From Halorussus salinisoli (lineage in GTDB: Archaea; Halobacteriota; Halobacteria; Halobacteriales; Haladaptataceae): a stretch of DNA of 64,000 nucleotides. Under the pieces are notes generated by a model. It saw nothing but the letters and a program-made list of their open reading frames with translations, ran no database searches and was not told the DNA's origin. Positions 50,559-59,109 of this stretch are shown here, piece after piece. The stretch spans positions 829,289 to 893,288 of the forward strand of contig ML241305.1 of assembly GCA_005239435.1 (NCBI GenBank), written 5' to 3'. Position numbers and translations under genes: made by a program. The first letter of the stretch is position 1. Every line of letters starts with the position of its first letter.

Positions 50559-51946
50559 TGGGCGACCAGCAGCCTACACCCACGACCGACACCCGACGAC
50601 CTGCACCGGTACAGAGGCCCGTCGCGCTCACCATCGCGGGCAGCGACTCCGGCGGCGGCGCGGGCGTGCAGGCCGACCTCAAGACCATCGAAGCCCACGA
50701 CGCTTTCGGGACGAGTGCAGTCACCGCGGTCACGGCCCAGCACACCCGCGGGGTCGAATCGACACACGTCCTGCCCGCCGAGGAGGTCGCGGCCCAGATC
50801 GACGCCGTGACCGGCGACTTCGACGTACGGGCCGCCAAAACCGGGATGCTCGCCACCGAGGAAATCGTGGAGACCGTAACCGACCGCGCCGCGAGCGCGG
50901 AGTTTCCCTTCGTCGTGGACCCGGTGATGGTCGCCGCGTCGGGCGACCGCCTGCTCGCGCCCGAGGCCGAGCGAGCGTACGAGGAGTTGGTAGCCGAGAC
51001 CGCGCTCGTGACGCCCAACGCCGACGAGGCGGAGGTGCTGACCGACGTGACAGTCGAAGACCGCGAGTCGGCGACCGAGGCGGGCGAGCGACTAGTGGCG
51101 ATGGGTGCCGACGCCGCCCTCGTCAAGGGCGGGCACGTCCCCGGCGAGTCGGTCCGAGACGTGCTGGTGACTGCCGAGGAGACGCGGGCGTTCGAGCATC
51201 CCCGCGTCGAGACCGACGCGACTCACGGCTCCGGATGCGCGCTCTCGGCGGCCGTCGCGGCCCAACTCGCGCGCGGGAACGACCTAAGTGATGCAGTCGA
51301 GTCGGGCGTCGAGTTCGTGACTCGCGCGGTTCGCTACCCCCTCGACGTGGGCGAGGGACCGGGCGCGGTCCACCACGGCGTCGAGCGCCGGAATCGCGCG
51401 GCCCGCGAACCCACCGCCGAGGAGGTCCATGAGGTCGTCCGGGAGTTCGTCGCCGAAGACGTGTCGGCGCTCGTGCCGGAGGTCGGTACGAACGTGGTCG
51501 GTGCGACTCCCTACGCCGAGACGGTGGACGAAACCGCCGCGGTGGAGGGGCGAATCGCTCGGACGTTCTCCGGCGTCGAGCCCAACCGCGGCGTGCGCTT
51601 CGGCGCGTCGAGCCACGTCGCGCGCTTCCTGCTGGCCTGCCGGGAGTTCGACCCCGACCTGCGATTCGCCGCGAACTGCCGGTTCGACGCCGACGTGGAG
51701 GCCGCATTGGAGTCGCTGGACTGGGCGGTCGCGGAGTACGACAGGGGGTCGGAACCCGACGAGGTGAAGGAGCGGGAGGGGTCCACGATGCAGTGGGGTG
51801 CGCGGCGGGCGTTCGAGTCGGTCGAGGGGACGCCCGTGGCCGTGGTCGATAGGGGCGAAGTCGGCAAGGAAGCGATGACGAAGGTGGTCGCCGAGAGTGG
51901 CGAGGAGTTGACCGAGCGAGTGGTGGCCCTGTCGGAAACCCTTTAG
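50558..51946 (+). CDS. thiD: Bifunctional HMP(-P) kinase / thiamine-phosphate synthase (ThiD-ThiN)
   Basis: 462 aa. Residues 20-265 are Thi[37 protein letters not shown] and [21 protein letters not shown]. Residues 285-450 are ThiN, the archaeal thiamine-phosphate synthase ([54 protein letters not shown]). It phosphorylates hydroxymethylpyrimidine and joins it to the thiazole phosphate. The stop overlaps by 4 nt the end of the convergent gene. An inverted repeat lies on the start codon. Confidence 0.92.
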   Translation: MGDQQPTPTTDTRRPAPVQRPVALTIAGSDSGGGAGVQADLKTIEAHDAFGTSAVTAVTAQHTRGVESTHVLPAEEVAAQIDAVTGDFDVRAAKTGMLATEEIVETVTDRAASAEFPFVVDPVMVAASGDRLLAPEAERAYEELVAETALVTPNADEAEVLTDVTVEDRESATEAGERLVAMGADAALVKGGHVPGESVRDVLVTAEETRAFEHPRVETDATHGSGCALSAAVAAQLARGNDLSDAVESGVEFVTRAVRYPLDVGEGPGAVHHGVERRNRAAREPTAEEVHEVVREFVAEDVSALVPEVGTNVVGATPYAETVDETAAVEGRIARTFSGVEPNRGVRFGASSHVARFLLACREFDPDLRFAANCRFDADVEAALESLDWAVAEYDRGSEPDEVKEREGSTMQWGARRAFESVEGTPVAVVDRGEVGKEAMTKVVAESGEELTERVVALSETL

Positions 51947-52425
51947 GGGTCCGTCGGGTCGTCTATCCAGTTGTAACACCGGTACTCTCCATCCCCGTCG
52001 CCGTCCTCGGTCAGCGCCTTGACCGGGACGAACCCCTTTCCGCCGCGAGCGCCGACCTTCTCGCCGTCAGGGTCGTCGGCGACGAACATCGCCTTCACGC
52101 GCATCTCGACAGTGACCTCGAAGTCGCCCACGCCCGACTCGTCGGGGTCGAAGGACATCCGCACGCCGTCCGGAGCGACCCCCAACGTGACGTAGCCATC
52201 GGGCGATTCGACCGCGACGTCGTGGCTCGCCAGCCCTCCGGTGAGGTCTTCGACCCACTCGCGCAACTCCTCGCGGTCGAGATCGGCGTCGAGGTCGAAA
52301 CTCCCGTCGTCGGCGATACCGCCGTCCTCGAAGACGAACTCGGGGTACCGGAGGTCTTCGGGCGGGAGGGCGTGGTCGTCGGCGTCTTCGCTCTCCTCGG
52401 CCCCGTCGGTGTCCTCGTCGCTCAT
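51943..52425 (-). CDS. Acidic haloarchaeal protein, function unknown
   Basis: 160 aa. The first 20 residues are an acidic tail; the rest alternates short strands and turns (GYVTLGVAPDGVRMSFDPDE, FEVTVEMRVKAMFVADDPDGEKVGARGGKGFVPVKAL). No motif with a known reaction was recognised; the single Cys and Trp are near the C-terminus (YRCYNWIDD). Overlaps the thiD 3' end by 4 nt, tail to tail. Confidence 0.62.
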   Translation of the reverse strand: MSDEDTDGAEESEDADDHALPPEDLRYPEFVFEDGGIADDGSFDLDADLDREELREWVEDLTGGLASHDVAVESPDGYVTLGVAPDGVRMSFDPDESGVGDFEVTVEMRVKAMFVADDPDGEKVGARGGKGFVPVKALTEDGDGDGEYRCYNWIDDPTDP

Positions 52426-52483
52426 ACCATCAGGGGCTTGCTACGACCGCATTACTGTTACGAGAGCGCGACGAAGGGCGGGT

Positions 52484-52777
52484 ATGACCGATTCGAGCGC
52501 CTGCTCGGACCTCGCAGACCTCGTCGCCGACCTGCACGACCACCTCGAAGCGACCGCGGAGTTGCCGGTCGAGGCCCGGGCGAGCCAGTGGCTCGGCGAA
52601 GCCGAGGCGGTCTGCGAGGACGCCGCGAGACCGAACGTATCGGAAGCGGTCGTGAAGAAGCGCGTCGGGCAGGTCCGGATGCTGCTCTCGAGCGTCGAGG
52701 ATACCGGAAGCGAAACCGCGGACGAACACGTCGCCGCGGCGCGCGAACTGGTCGAAGAAATCGAGTCGCGACTTTAG
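52484..52777 (+). CDS. Small helical haloarchaeal protein, function unknown
   Basis: 97 aa. DLADLVADLHDHLEATAEL, ASQWLGEAEAVCEDAAR, VVKKRVGQVRMLLSSVED and DEHVAAARELVEEIESRL predict four amphipathic helices. No catalytic or metal motif. Its 3' end overlaps by 4 nt the 3' end of the convergent Cys-rich copper-type gene. Confidence 0.62.
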   Translation: MTDSSACSDLADLVADLHDHLEATAELPVEARASQWLGEAEAVCEDAARPNVSEAVVKKRVGQVRMLLSSVEDTGSETADEHVAAARELVEEIESRL

Positions 52778-53121
52778 GCGGCCTGCATCATCTCGCGACA
52801 CGACTCGGCGCACCGCTCGACCACGTCGGCGCAGACCTGACAGTGGTCGTGGTCGTGACGCCGACACTCCTCGGCGCACTCCTCGCAGGCCCCGGCGCAG
52901 GCCTCCGCGAGTTCGGCGCTGTAGTTCGAGTTGCGCGCCATGAACCGCGCGTGTTCGCTAGCGAGGTCGGCCACGTCCCGGCAGAGCCGGATGCACTTGG
53001 CCATGTCCTCGTCCTCGTCGAGGCACTCGTCGGCGCACCACTCGCAGGCCTGCATCGCTTCGAGGCAGTTGTCCATGCACTCGTCCGCGGTGTCGCTCAG
53101 TTCGAGTTCTGCTAATGCCAT
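52774..53121 (-). CDS. Four-helix-bundle copper-binding (Csp/DUF326-like) protein
   Basis: 115 aa with 15 Cys, many in CxxC or CxxxC spacings on helices (ECMDNCLEAMQACEWCADEC, CIRLCRDVADL, ACAGACEECAEECRRHDHDH, CQVCADVVERCAESC). That is the layout of cytosolic copper storage proteins (Csp) and DUF326: Cys face the core of a four-helix bundle and bind many Cu(I). It has no export signal. A DUF4396 membrane protein and CopZ are nearby, so this locus probably handles copper. Confidence 0.85.
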   Translation of the reverse strand: MALAELELSDTADECMDNCLEAMQACEWCADECLDEDEDMAKCIRLCRDVADLASEHARFMARNSNYSAELAEACAGACEECAEECRRHDHDHCQVCADVVERCAESCREMMQAA

Positions 53122-53182
53122 GACACAGGAAGAACGGTAGAAACACGGAAGATGGTTGTGGCCACGCGTCCCAAAACTACGG

Positions 53183-53860
53183 CTATGTTCCCATCTCGGT
53201 CCCCATCTTCGCGGGGTTCATCATCCCCTCCTTGACGCCGACGTAGATGAGCGCGAGGTTGACCGGGTACGCCGCCAGCAGGCCGAGGGTCAGCGAGAAC
53301 ACGAGCGAGGTCCAGAACAGCACGTCGCCCAGTCCGGCCTCGCCCGCGAGCCAGACGTCGGTGCTGATGGCGACGATTTCCATCACGGTGATGCTCGCCG
53401 TCTCCGAGTAGAAGGCGTCCCAGAGGGCCTCTCGGAGACCGATACCCTCCTGCATCAGCGGTCCGACCGTCATCAGGTAGCCGAAGAGGTACGCCAGCGC
53501 GAAGGTGAGGACGACCGTTCCGGTCGTCTTGAACGCGAAGAGACCGACCGCCATCGAGACGCCGAGGACCTCGCCGGTCCCACACCCCGAGTAGCAGTGG
53601 CTGACCGACCGGAATCCTTTACGCCAGAACGAGTCGTGGTCGATCTGGGTCCGCCCCGAGTACCAGTAGCCGACGAGACCGAGCGGCCCGGAGTACAGCA
53701 CCGTGAACGCCCAGACGAACTGCATCAGGCTCTTTAGCTCCGAGTTGTTCCTCCGGAGGTCCCGGACGAGGACCGCGAGCGAGACGGCGACCAGTCCGCC
53801 CCACGCCGCGAGGTAGGTGGGGTTCGTCAGCACGTTCTGGAGCGCCTGCTGGATTCCCAT
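53183..53860 (-). CDS. DUF4396 membrane protein
   Basis: 225 aa, about five hydrophobic helices (LAAWGGLVAVSLAVLV, SLMQFVWAFTVLYSGPLGLVGYW, VLGVSMAVGLFAFKTTG, ITVMEIVAISTDVWL, VLFWTSLVFSLTLGLLAAYPV). A conserved HCYSGCGTGEVLG segment offers Cys and His ligands at a membrane edge. DUF4396 proteins are often encoded with copper genes; here it lies between Csp-like and CopZ genes and is co-directional with the former. Role inferred as copper-related. Confidence 0.84.
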   Translation of the reverse strand: MGIQQALQNVLTNPTYLAAWGGLVAVSLAVLVRDLRRNNSELKSLMQFVWAFTVLYSGPLGLVGYWYSGRTQIDHDSFWRKGFRSVSHCYSGCGTGEVLGVSMAVGLFAFKTTGTVVLTFALAYLFGYLMTVGPLMQEGIGLREALWDAFYSETASITVMEIVAISTDVWLAGEAGLGDVLFWTSLVFSLTLGLLAAYPVNLALIYVGVKEGMMNPAKMGTEMGT

Positions 53861-54042
53861 GTCCGAGGGTACGGGATTCAGGCTTTACGGGATTGCGGCT
53901 AAGATACAATCCCGTCGCGGACGCTCTCCAGGAGATTCTTCGGGATTTCTCGGCAGCGACTTTGGTTTCCGAAGTGAATCCGGGCGAGAGTAGCGAAATC
54001 ACAGGGGAAAGTCGGAAAAAGGACGCTACCGAAGTAACGGAC

Positions 54043-54240
54043 ATGGCGAAACAGATTACCGTCGAAGGCATGAGCTGTGGCGGCTGCGAGGAGAACGTCG
54101 AGAACGCACTGCGCGACCTGCCGGGCGTGACCGACGCCGAAGCCGACAACGAAACCGACAGCGTGACCATCGAAGGCGAGGCGTCGGACGAGGACATCGT
54201 AACCGCGGTCGAGGACGCGGGTTACACGGCGAAGGCCTAA
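54043..54240 (+). CDS. copZ: Copper chaperone CopZ (heavy-metal-associated domain)
   Basis: 65 aa. One HMA domain: ITVEGMSCGGCEENVENALRDL with Cys12 and Cys15 in GMSCGGC, the Cu(I) site, and a C-terminal EDIVTAVEDAGYTAKA strand-helix. It carries Cu(I) to exporters or storage proteins. It is divergent from the DUF4396 gene. No copper ATPase is in the window. Confidence 0.9.
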   Translation: MAKQITVEGMSCGGCEENVENALRDLPGVTDAEADNETDSVTIEGEASDEDIVTAVEDAGYTAKA

Positions 54241-54246
54241 TCAGGG

Positions 54247-54285
54247 AACGATATTCGTTTTCTTCAGCAATAATATTGTTTCTTT
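54247..54285 (+). terminator. AT-rich terminator-like tract after copZ
   Basis: ACGATATTCGTTTTCTTCAG followed by CAATAATATTGTTTCTTTAG. It contains a short palindrome (CAATAATATTG) and two T-rich runs and starts six nt after the copZ stop. Confidence 0.5.
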
Positions 54286-54444
54286 AGAGGACGTATAGCG
54301 GGTTCTCTGGAGGACTGTCTACTGCTCGAACGGAGACGGCAACGCTAGCTACTGCGGGTGCAAGGGAGTTTCCGCACGGCTCCGCGACCGCATCGCGCCC
54401 CGTGCCACCCCGAGCAGTTCGCGCCTGCGGCGCTCACGGCCCGC

Positions 54445-54540
54445 ATTCCGTGGATTGCGACATCTGTGATTCCGTGGATTGCGACAATCCGTGGTTTCGG
54501 AGACTGCGACAGTCCGCGGTTCCGTGGATTGTCGCAATCG
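54445..54540. repeat. Four 24/25-nt tandem repeats upstream of mutS
   Basis: The unit TTCCGTGGATTGCGACA starts at 54446 and 54470 (exact copies, 24 nt apart); degenerate copies follow about 25 nt apart. GATTGCGACAATCC (54477-54490) and GGATTGTCGCAATC (54526-54539) are a perfect 14-bp inverted pair. The array ends about 120 nt before the mutS start. The remainder of the 54241-54662 space (copZ terminator and GC-rich sequence) holds no gene. Confidence 0.6.
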
Positions 54541-54649
54541 TTCGCTCGTCACGAGGCCCGGCCTCGATTCGCACCCGAACCCGCACCGTTTTAGTCGCCG
54601 AGGCCCCTCCAACTCGACTATGAATTCGCTCGCGCGCTCGTCCCTCCGG

Positions 54650-54662
54650 GGAGGTGGTCGCC
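54650..54662 (+). promoter_or_regulatory. Shine-Dalgarno deciding the mutS start
   Basis: GGAGGTG about six nt before the GTG at 54663 is a strong ribosome-binding site, unusual in this mostly leaderless genome. It selects the GTG at 54663 over the one at 54654. Confidence 0.5.
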
Positions 54663-57446
54663 GTGTCCCGACCTGACGCCGAGGTGGGCGGCATCGTCGG
54701 GGAGTTCCTCTCGCTCAAGGCCGAGACCGACGCAGACTATCTCGTGATGCAGGTCGGGGACTTCTACGAGTTCTTCGGCGACGACGCCGAAGAAGTCGCG
54801 GACCTCCTCGACCTGAAGGTCTCCCAGAAGTCGTCTCACGGCTCGAACTATCCGATGGCCGGGGTGCCGGTGGACAAACTCACGCCGCATCTCAAGCAGT
54901 TGGTCGAGCGCGGCTACCGGGTCGCGGTCGCCGACCAGCACGAGACCGCCGACGGCCACGCCCGCGAGATTACCCGGGTCGTGACGCCCGGCACCCTGCT
55001 CGAAACGACCGACGCCGACGCCCAGTACCTCGCCGGAGTCGTCCGGGCCGACGACGACCGCTACGGTCTCGCCTTCGCCGACGTGACCACGGGGAGATTC
55101 CTCGTGACCGAAGTCACGGGAGCGGACGCCGACGCGACTGCCGACAGCGTGTTCACCGAACTCTACCGCTTCGACCCCGTGGAGGTGCTTCCCGGCCCGG
55201 AGGTCCGCAACGACGACGCCTTCCTGGAGCGAGTCCGCGAGCGCACCGACGCGACGCTCACGCTCCACCGCGCCGACGCGTTCGCGCCCGGTCGAGCGAC
55301 CCACGAGACGAAGGCGCAGTTCGGCCAGGAGACCCTCACCAGCCTCGGCCTGGCGGGCGAGAGCGCAAGCAATCGGGACGAACGGCCGCGAGTGCAGGCC
55401 GCGGGCGCGCTCCTCTCGTACGTCGAGGAGACCGGTACCGGCGTCAAAGCCTCGATGACCCGACTCCAGTCCTACGAGGGCGACGACCACGTGTCGCTCG
55501 ACGCGACGACCCAGCGCAACCTCGAACTCACCGAGACGATGCAGGGCGACCGCGACGGGTCGCTGTTCGCCACCATCGACCACACCGTGACGAGTCCGGG
55601 CAAGCGCCTCCTGAAGGAGTGGCTCCAGCGCCCGCGCCAAGACCTGCCGACGCTCCGCGAGCGAGCGGACTCCGTGGCCGCCTTCGCCGACTCCGCGCTC
55701 GCCCGCGAGACCGTCCGCGAGACCCTCGGCGGAGCCTACGACCTCGAACGACTGGCGAGCAAGGCGGCCCACGGGAGCGCGGACGCTCGCGACCTCCTGC
55801 GGGTACGAGAGACGCTGGCGCTCCTGCCGGAGGTCGCCGACGCCATCGCTTCGAATCCCGCGCTGTCGAGTTCGCCGCTCGCCGAAATCGCCGGTCGGCC
55901 CGACCGCGAGGCGGCCGCCGCGCTCCGCGAGGAGCTAGGCGCTATCGTCGAAGACCCGCCCGGTACCGTCACCGAGGGCGGTCTGTTCCGGCGAGGCCAC
56001 GACGACGAACTCGACGACCTCATCGACCAGCACGAGGAGACTCGGGAGTGGATAGCCACGCTGGACGACCGCGAGAAGCGGAAGACGGGCATCACCCACC
56101 TGCAGGTGGACCGCAACAAGACCGACGGCTACTACATCCAGGTCGGCAACTCCGACACCGGGAAGGTCCCGGACCGCTACGACCGCCTCAAGAGCCTGAA
56201 GAACTCCGAGCGATACACCACCGACGAGTTGGACGAGCGCGAGCGCCGGATATTCCGCCTCGAAGAGCGCCGCGGCGAACTGGAGTACGAACTGTTCTCG
56301 GAACTGCGCGAGTCGGTCGCCGCCCGCGCCGACCTCCTCCAGTCGGTGGGTCGCACTCTCGCGGAACTCGACGCCCTCGCCAGCCTCGCGGTCCACGCGG
56401 TCGAGAACGACTGGGTTCGCCCCGAGTTGCGGGAGTCGGGCGACCTCCGCATCGAGGCCGGACGACATCCCGTCGTCGAGCGCACGACCGAGTTCGTCCC
56501 CAACGACCTCCGGATGGGCGAGTCAGCCTCGTTGCCGGACCGGGAGAGTGGCGGTGGGCACGCCGACGAGCGACAGTTCCTGATAGTCACGGGGCCGAAC
56601 ATGTCGGGGAAGTCGACCTACATGCGACAGGCCGCCCTGATAACCCTGCTCGCCCAGATCGGGAGTTTCGTACCGGCCGACGCCGCCGAGGTCGGCGTCG
56701 TGGACGGCATCTACACCCGGGTCGGCGCGCTGGACGAACTCGCGCAGGGTCGCTCTACGTTCATGGTCGAGATGCAAGAGCTATCGAACATCCTCCACTC
56801 CGCCAGCGAGGACTCGCTGGTGATTCTGGACGAAGTGGGCCGGGGCACCGCGACCTACGACGGAATCTCCATCGCGTGGGCCGCCAGCGAGTACATCGCC
56901 AACGAAATCAATTCGAAAACGCTCTTCGCCACACACTACCACGAGTTGACGACGCTCGGCGACGAGCTTCCGGCGGTCGAGAACGTCCACGTCGCGGCCG
57001 ACGAACACGACGGCGAGGTGACGTTCCTCCGAACCATCGAAGACGGACCGACCGACCGCTCCTACGGTATCCACGTCGCGGACCTCGCAGGCGTTCCCGA
57101 ACCCGTAGTCGACCGGTCGCGCGAAGTCCTCGACCGACTCCGAGACGACGAAGCCATCGAGGTGCGTGGAGGCGACACGGAGGGAGGGACGAAGCAGGTC
57201 GTTTTCGACGTCGGGTCCGGTCGGCTCAGAACCGACAGTCGTTCGGATACCGACGAGTCCGGGGCGTCCGGAGGAACGGAGAGACAGTCTACTCCGGAGC
57301 AAGCGACCGGTAGTGACGACCGGACCCTCGATTCGGACACGGAAGCCGTCCTCGACGAGTTAGAAGACCTCGAGGTCCACGAGACGTCGCCCGTGGAGTT
57401 GATGAACCGAGTCCAAGAGTGGAAGGAGCAGTTGAACAGCGAGTGA
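54663..57446 (+). CDS. mutS: DNA mismatch repair protein MutS
   Basis: 927 aa. The mismatch-binding F-x-E motif is present (VGDFYEFF, Phe34 and Glu36), so it is a MutS1-type protein able to bind mismatches. It continues with connector, core and clamp domains and the ABC ATPase: Walker A TGPNMSGKSTYMRQ, DELAQGRSTFMVEM, Walker B VILDEVGRGTATYDG and FATHYHELT. An acidic Ser/Thr-rich tail (about residues 855-900) precedes a final helix. No mutL is adjacent. Translation starts at GTG behind a Shine-Dalgarno. Confidence 0.94.
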   Translation: MSRPDAEVGGIVGEFLSLKAETDADYLVMQVGDFYEFFGDDAEEVADLLDLKVSQKSSHGSNYPMAGVPVDKLTPHLKQLVERGYRVAVADQHETADGHAREITRVVTPGTLLETTDADAQYLAGVVRADDDRYGLAFADVTTGRFLVTEVTGADADATADSVFTELYRFDPVEVLPGPEVRNDDAFLERVRERTDATLTLHRADAFAPGRATHETKAQFGQETLTSLGLAGESASNRDERPRVQAAGALLSYVEETGTGVKASMTRLQSYEGDDHVSLDATTQRNLELTETMQGDRDGSLFATIDHTVTSPGKRLLKEWLQRPRQDLPTLRERADSVAAFADSALARETVRETLGGAYDLERLASKAAHGSADARDLLRVRETLALLPEVADAIASNPALSSSPLAEIAGRPDREAAAALREELGAIVEDPPGTVTEGGLFRRGHDDELDDLIDQHEETREWIATLDDREKRKTGITHLQVDRNKTDGYYIQVGNSDTGKVPDRYDRLKSLKNSERYTTDELDERERRIFRLEERRGELEYELFSELRESVAARADLLQSVGRTLAELDALASLAVHAVENDWVRPELRESGDLRIEAGRHPVVERTTEFVPNDLRMGESASLPDRESGGGHADERQFLIVTGPNMSGKSTYMRQAALITLLAQIGSFVPADAAEVGVVDGIYTRVGALDELAQGRSTFMVEMQELSNILHSASEDSLVILDEVGRGTATYDGISIAWAASEYIANEINSKTLFATHYHELTTLGDELPAVENVHVAADEHDGEVTFLRTIEDGPTDRSYGIHVADLAGVPEPVVDRSREVLDRLRDDEAIEVRGGDTEGGTKQVVFDVGSGRLRTDSRSDTDESGASGGTERQSTPEQATGSDDRTLDSDTEAVLDELEDLEVHETSPVELMNRVQEWKEQLNSE

Positions 57447-57519
57447 GTTAGCTCGAGCAGACACGACTTGTTCTAGTAGTTCAGTACCCACGTTGAACCC
57501 GCGGTACTAACCTTCGCGT

Positions 57520-57544
57520 ACACGCGCAGGCGAAGCGCGCGTGT
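57520..57544 (+). terminator. Hairpin downstream of mutS
   Basis: ACACGCGC (57520-57527) and GCGCGTGT (57537-57544) form a perfect 8-bp stem with a 9-nt loop, about 75 nt after the mutS stop, between two convergent genes. No T-run follows, so a role in termination is uncertain. Confidence 0.35.
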
Positions 57545-57608
57545 TCGCCCTCGAGCGTGCGTAGCGCGGCCGTATGCGCAAGGGAAAGTAACAGCTATCT
57601 AGAGGGAG

Positions 57609-58499
57609 TCAAGCCGACCACCGAACCGACCACTCTCCGGTTCCGTCCCGGTCACTCCAAGCGACGGTCAAATCGGTCTTCGAGAGGTCGTTCGGAATCT
57701 CGTACGCGAGCCACCCTTTTCGGACGATACCGGCTTCGACTTCGCCGCCCTCGTAGCGGTTCTCCTCTTTATTGACGTACTTCTGATCGTACTGGCTGTT
57801 TCTTGCGATGAGGTTCACGTCCGTCTCGAGCGGGATGAAGTTCGATTGACCGGCAGTGTTCTCGGCTTTCAGATAGACGAAAGCCCACCGTTTTCCGTCT
57901 CCGGCCCGCTTTTGTTCGGTGCTTCCGTCGTAGCCCTCGTATTCGTAGTAACTCTTCAGGTCGAACCTCTGCACCGAGACGACGACTCCCTCGGGCGTAG
58001 TGAACGACTCACCGAGCGACAGTTTCCGACTGACCGCTTGAATCGTGAACTCCTGCTCTAGTTTCTCGATTCGGTACGTAACCCGCATTAGATACTCGAA
58101 CGTAACGGTTTCGCTGGTCCAGGTTGCCGTTTCGCCAGGCTCGATTTCCTCCGTCTCTGCATCACCGGCCTGCTGCCAATCGCTACTGGCGGTTTTCGCG
58201 CTGATGGCAGAATCGAACTCCCCAGGGGCAGAACCGACGTTTTTGATTTCGGCCGAAATCGCGAATTCCTCCCCGAGTTCGACCTTCTCGGGAACGTCCG
58301 AGGAGACCAGTTCGAATTCGGCTTCCCCTTCCTCAGTTGTACGTTCTCGTGTAGACGTCGTCTCCGTCGAACCTTCTTGCTCGGTCTCCGTCTCCGCAGT
58401 CGTCTGGCTAGATTGGGAGGAGTCGTTCCCACCACCCGTACAACCGGCGAGGGCGCTCAAAGAGAGGGTAGTCGCGGTGATGAAGTGACGTCTATTCAT
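57609..58499 (-). CDS. Tat-lipoprotein with DUF4352/CARDB-like domains
   Basis: 296 aa. A twin-arginine segment (MNRRHF) and lipobox LAGC (Cys20) suggest export by Tat and lipid anchoring. An acidic Ser/Thr/Glu linker (21-62) leads to a CARDB-like domain (VELGEEFAISAEIKNVGSAPGEF; GETATWTSETVTFE), then a DUF4352-like domain (LSLGESFTTPEGVVVSVQRFDL; KRWAFVYLKAENTAG). Such proteins are probable surface binding or adhesion modules; ligand unknown. Confidence 0.8.
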   Translation of the reverse strand: MNRRHFITATTLSLSALAGCTGGGNDSSQSSQTTAETETEQEGSTETTSTRERTTEEGEAEFELVSSDVPEKVELGEEFAISAEIKNVGSAPGEFDSAISAKTASSDWQQAGDAETEEIEPGETATWTSETVTFEYLMRVTYRIEKLEQEFTIQAVSRKLSLGESFTTPEGVVVSVQRFDLKSYYEYEGYDGSTEQKRAGDGKRWAFVYLKAENTAGQSNFIPLETDVNLIARNSQYDQKYVNKEENRYEGGEVEAGIVRKGWLAYEIPNDLSKTDLTVAWSDRDGTGEWSVRWSA

Positions 58500-58634
58500 C
58501 TACCACCGACTCCACGTGACGTTCCATTGTTATAGAGGGCCTGTGAATGCGGTCCTGACGACAGGATGCGCTTGAGGTCCGAGTAATCTGCACGAAACTC
58601 GATCGGCGATAACTCGATTCGCGACCACGAACCG

Positions 58635-58844
58635 CTAAACCAGTCCGCGCTCGCGCAGCGGTCCGCGGAGGAACCGGGCGTACGCGGCGAAGTACGGAAC
58701 CAACAGGACGGCCGTGACGACTATCAGCAGGAGAAATCGACCGAACCCGTCCGCGAAGGCGCCCGCACCGTAGGCCGGAGTAATCGGGTCGAGTCCAGCG
58801 GCCGAGAGCGCGTCGTCGAACACGAGTCGAAAGGACGCCCACAC
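58635..58844 (-). CDS. Small membrane protein, probably 5'-damaged
   Basis: The conservative call from GTG at 58844 gives 69 aa (ASFRLVFDDALSAAGLDPIT; FGRFLLLIVVTAVLLVPYFAAYARFLRGPLRERG) with one membrane helix. The frame stays open and coding-like upstream as TRSDLFDADDPGTVINEFLV, then SLFVPGILLLTAV, a second helix, until a TGA at 58941. Removing one A from GTGAACACGG (58944-58935) would give a natural start MTRSDLFD, so the gene probably has a one-base frameshift just after its start codon. Function unknown. Confidence 0.55.
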   Translation of the reverse strand: MWASFRLVFDDALSAAGLDPITPAYGAGAFADGFGRFLLLIVVTAVLLVPYFAAYARFLRGPLRERGLV

Positions 58845-59109
58845 CGCCGTGAGCAGGAGGATACCGGGGACGAAGAGGCTGACGAGAAACTCGTTGATGA
58901 CCGTGCCGGGGTCGTCGGCGTCGAACAGATCGCTCCGTGTTCACGACGAGCGTTTCAATTTTCCCCCGAGTCGGCGGGAAGCGGATTGCTGGTCGCCCGG
59001 CCAGCAGTATCGAGTTACCGATTCGGGAGTCTGAGTCGTCCCTGAGAGCAGTCCGAGGTCGTCCGGCGAGGCGAACGATTTTTCCCTATTTGCCCGAAAT
59101 CCGAAACGG

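Noticed and set aside
54445..54540. CRISPR array
   Set aside because: Only four imperfect units with 7-8 nt between them and no spacer diversity or cas genes.
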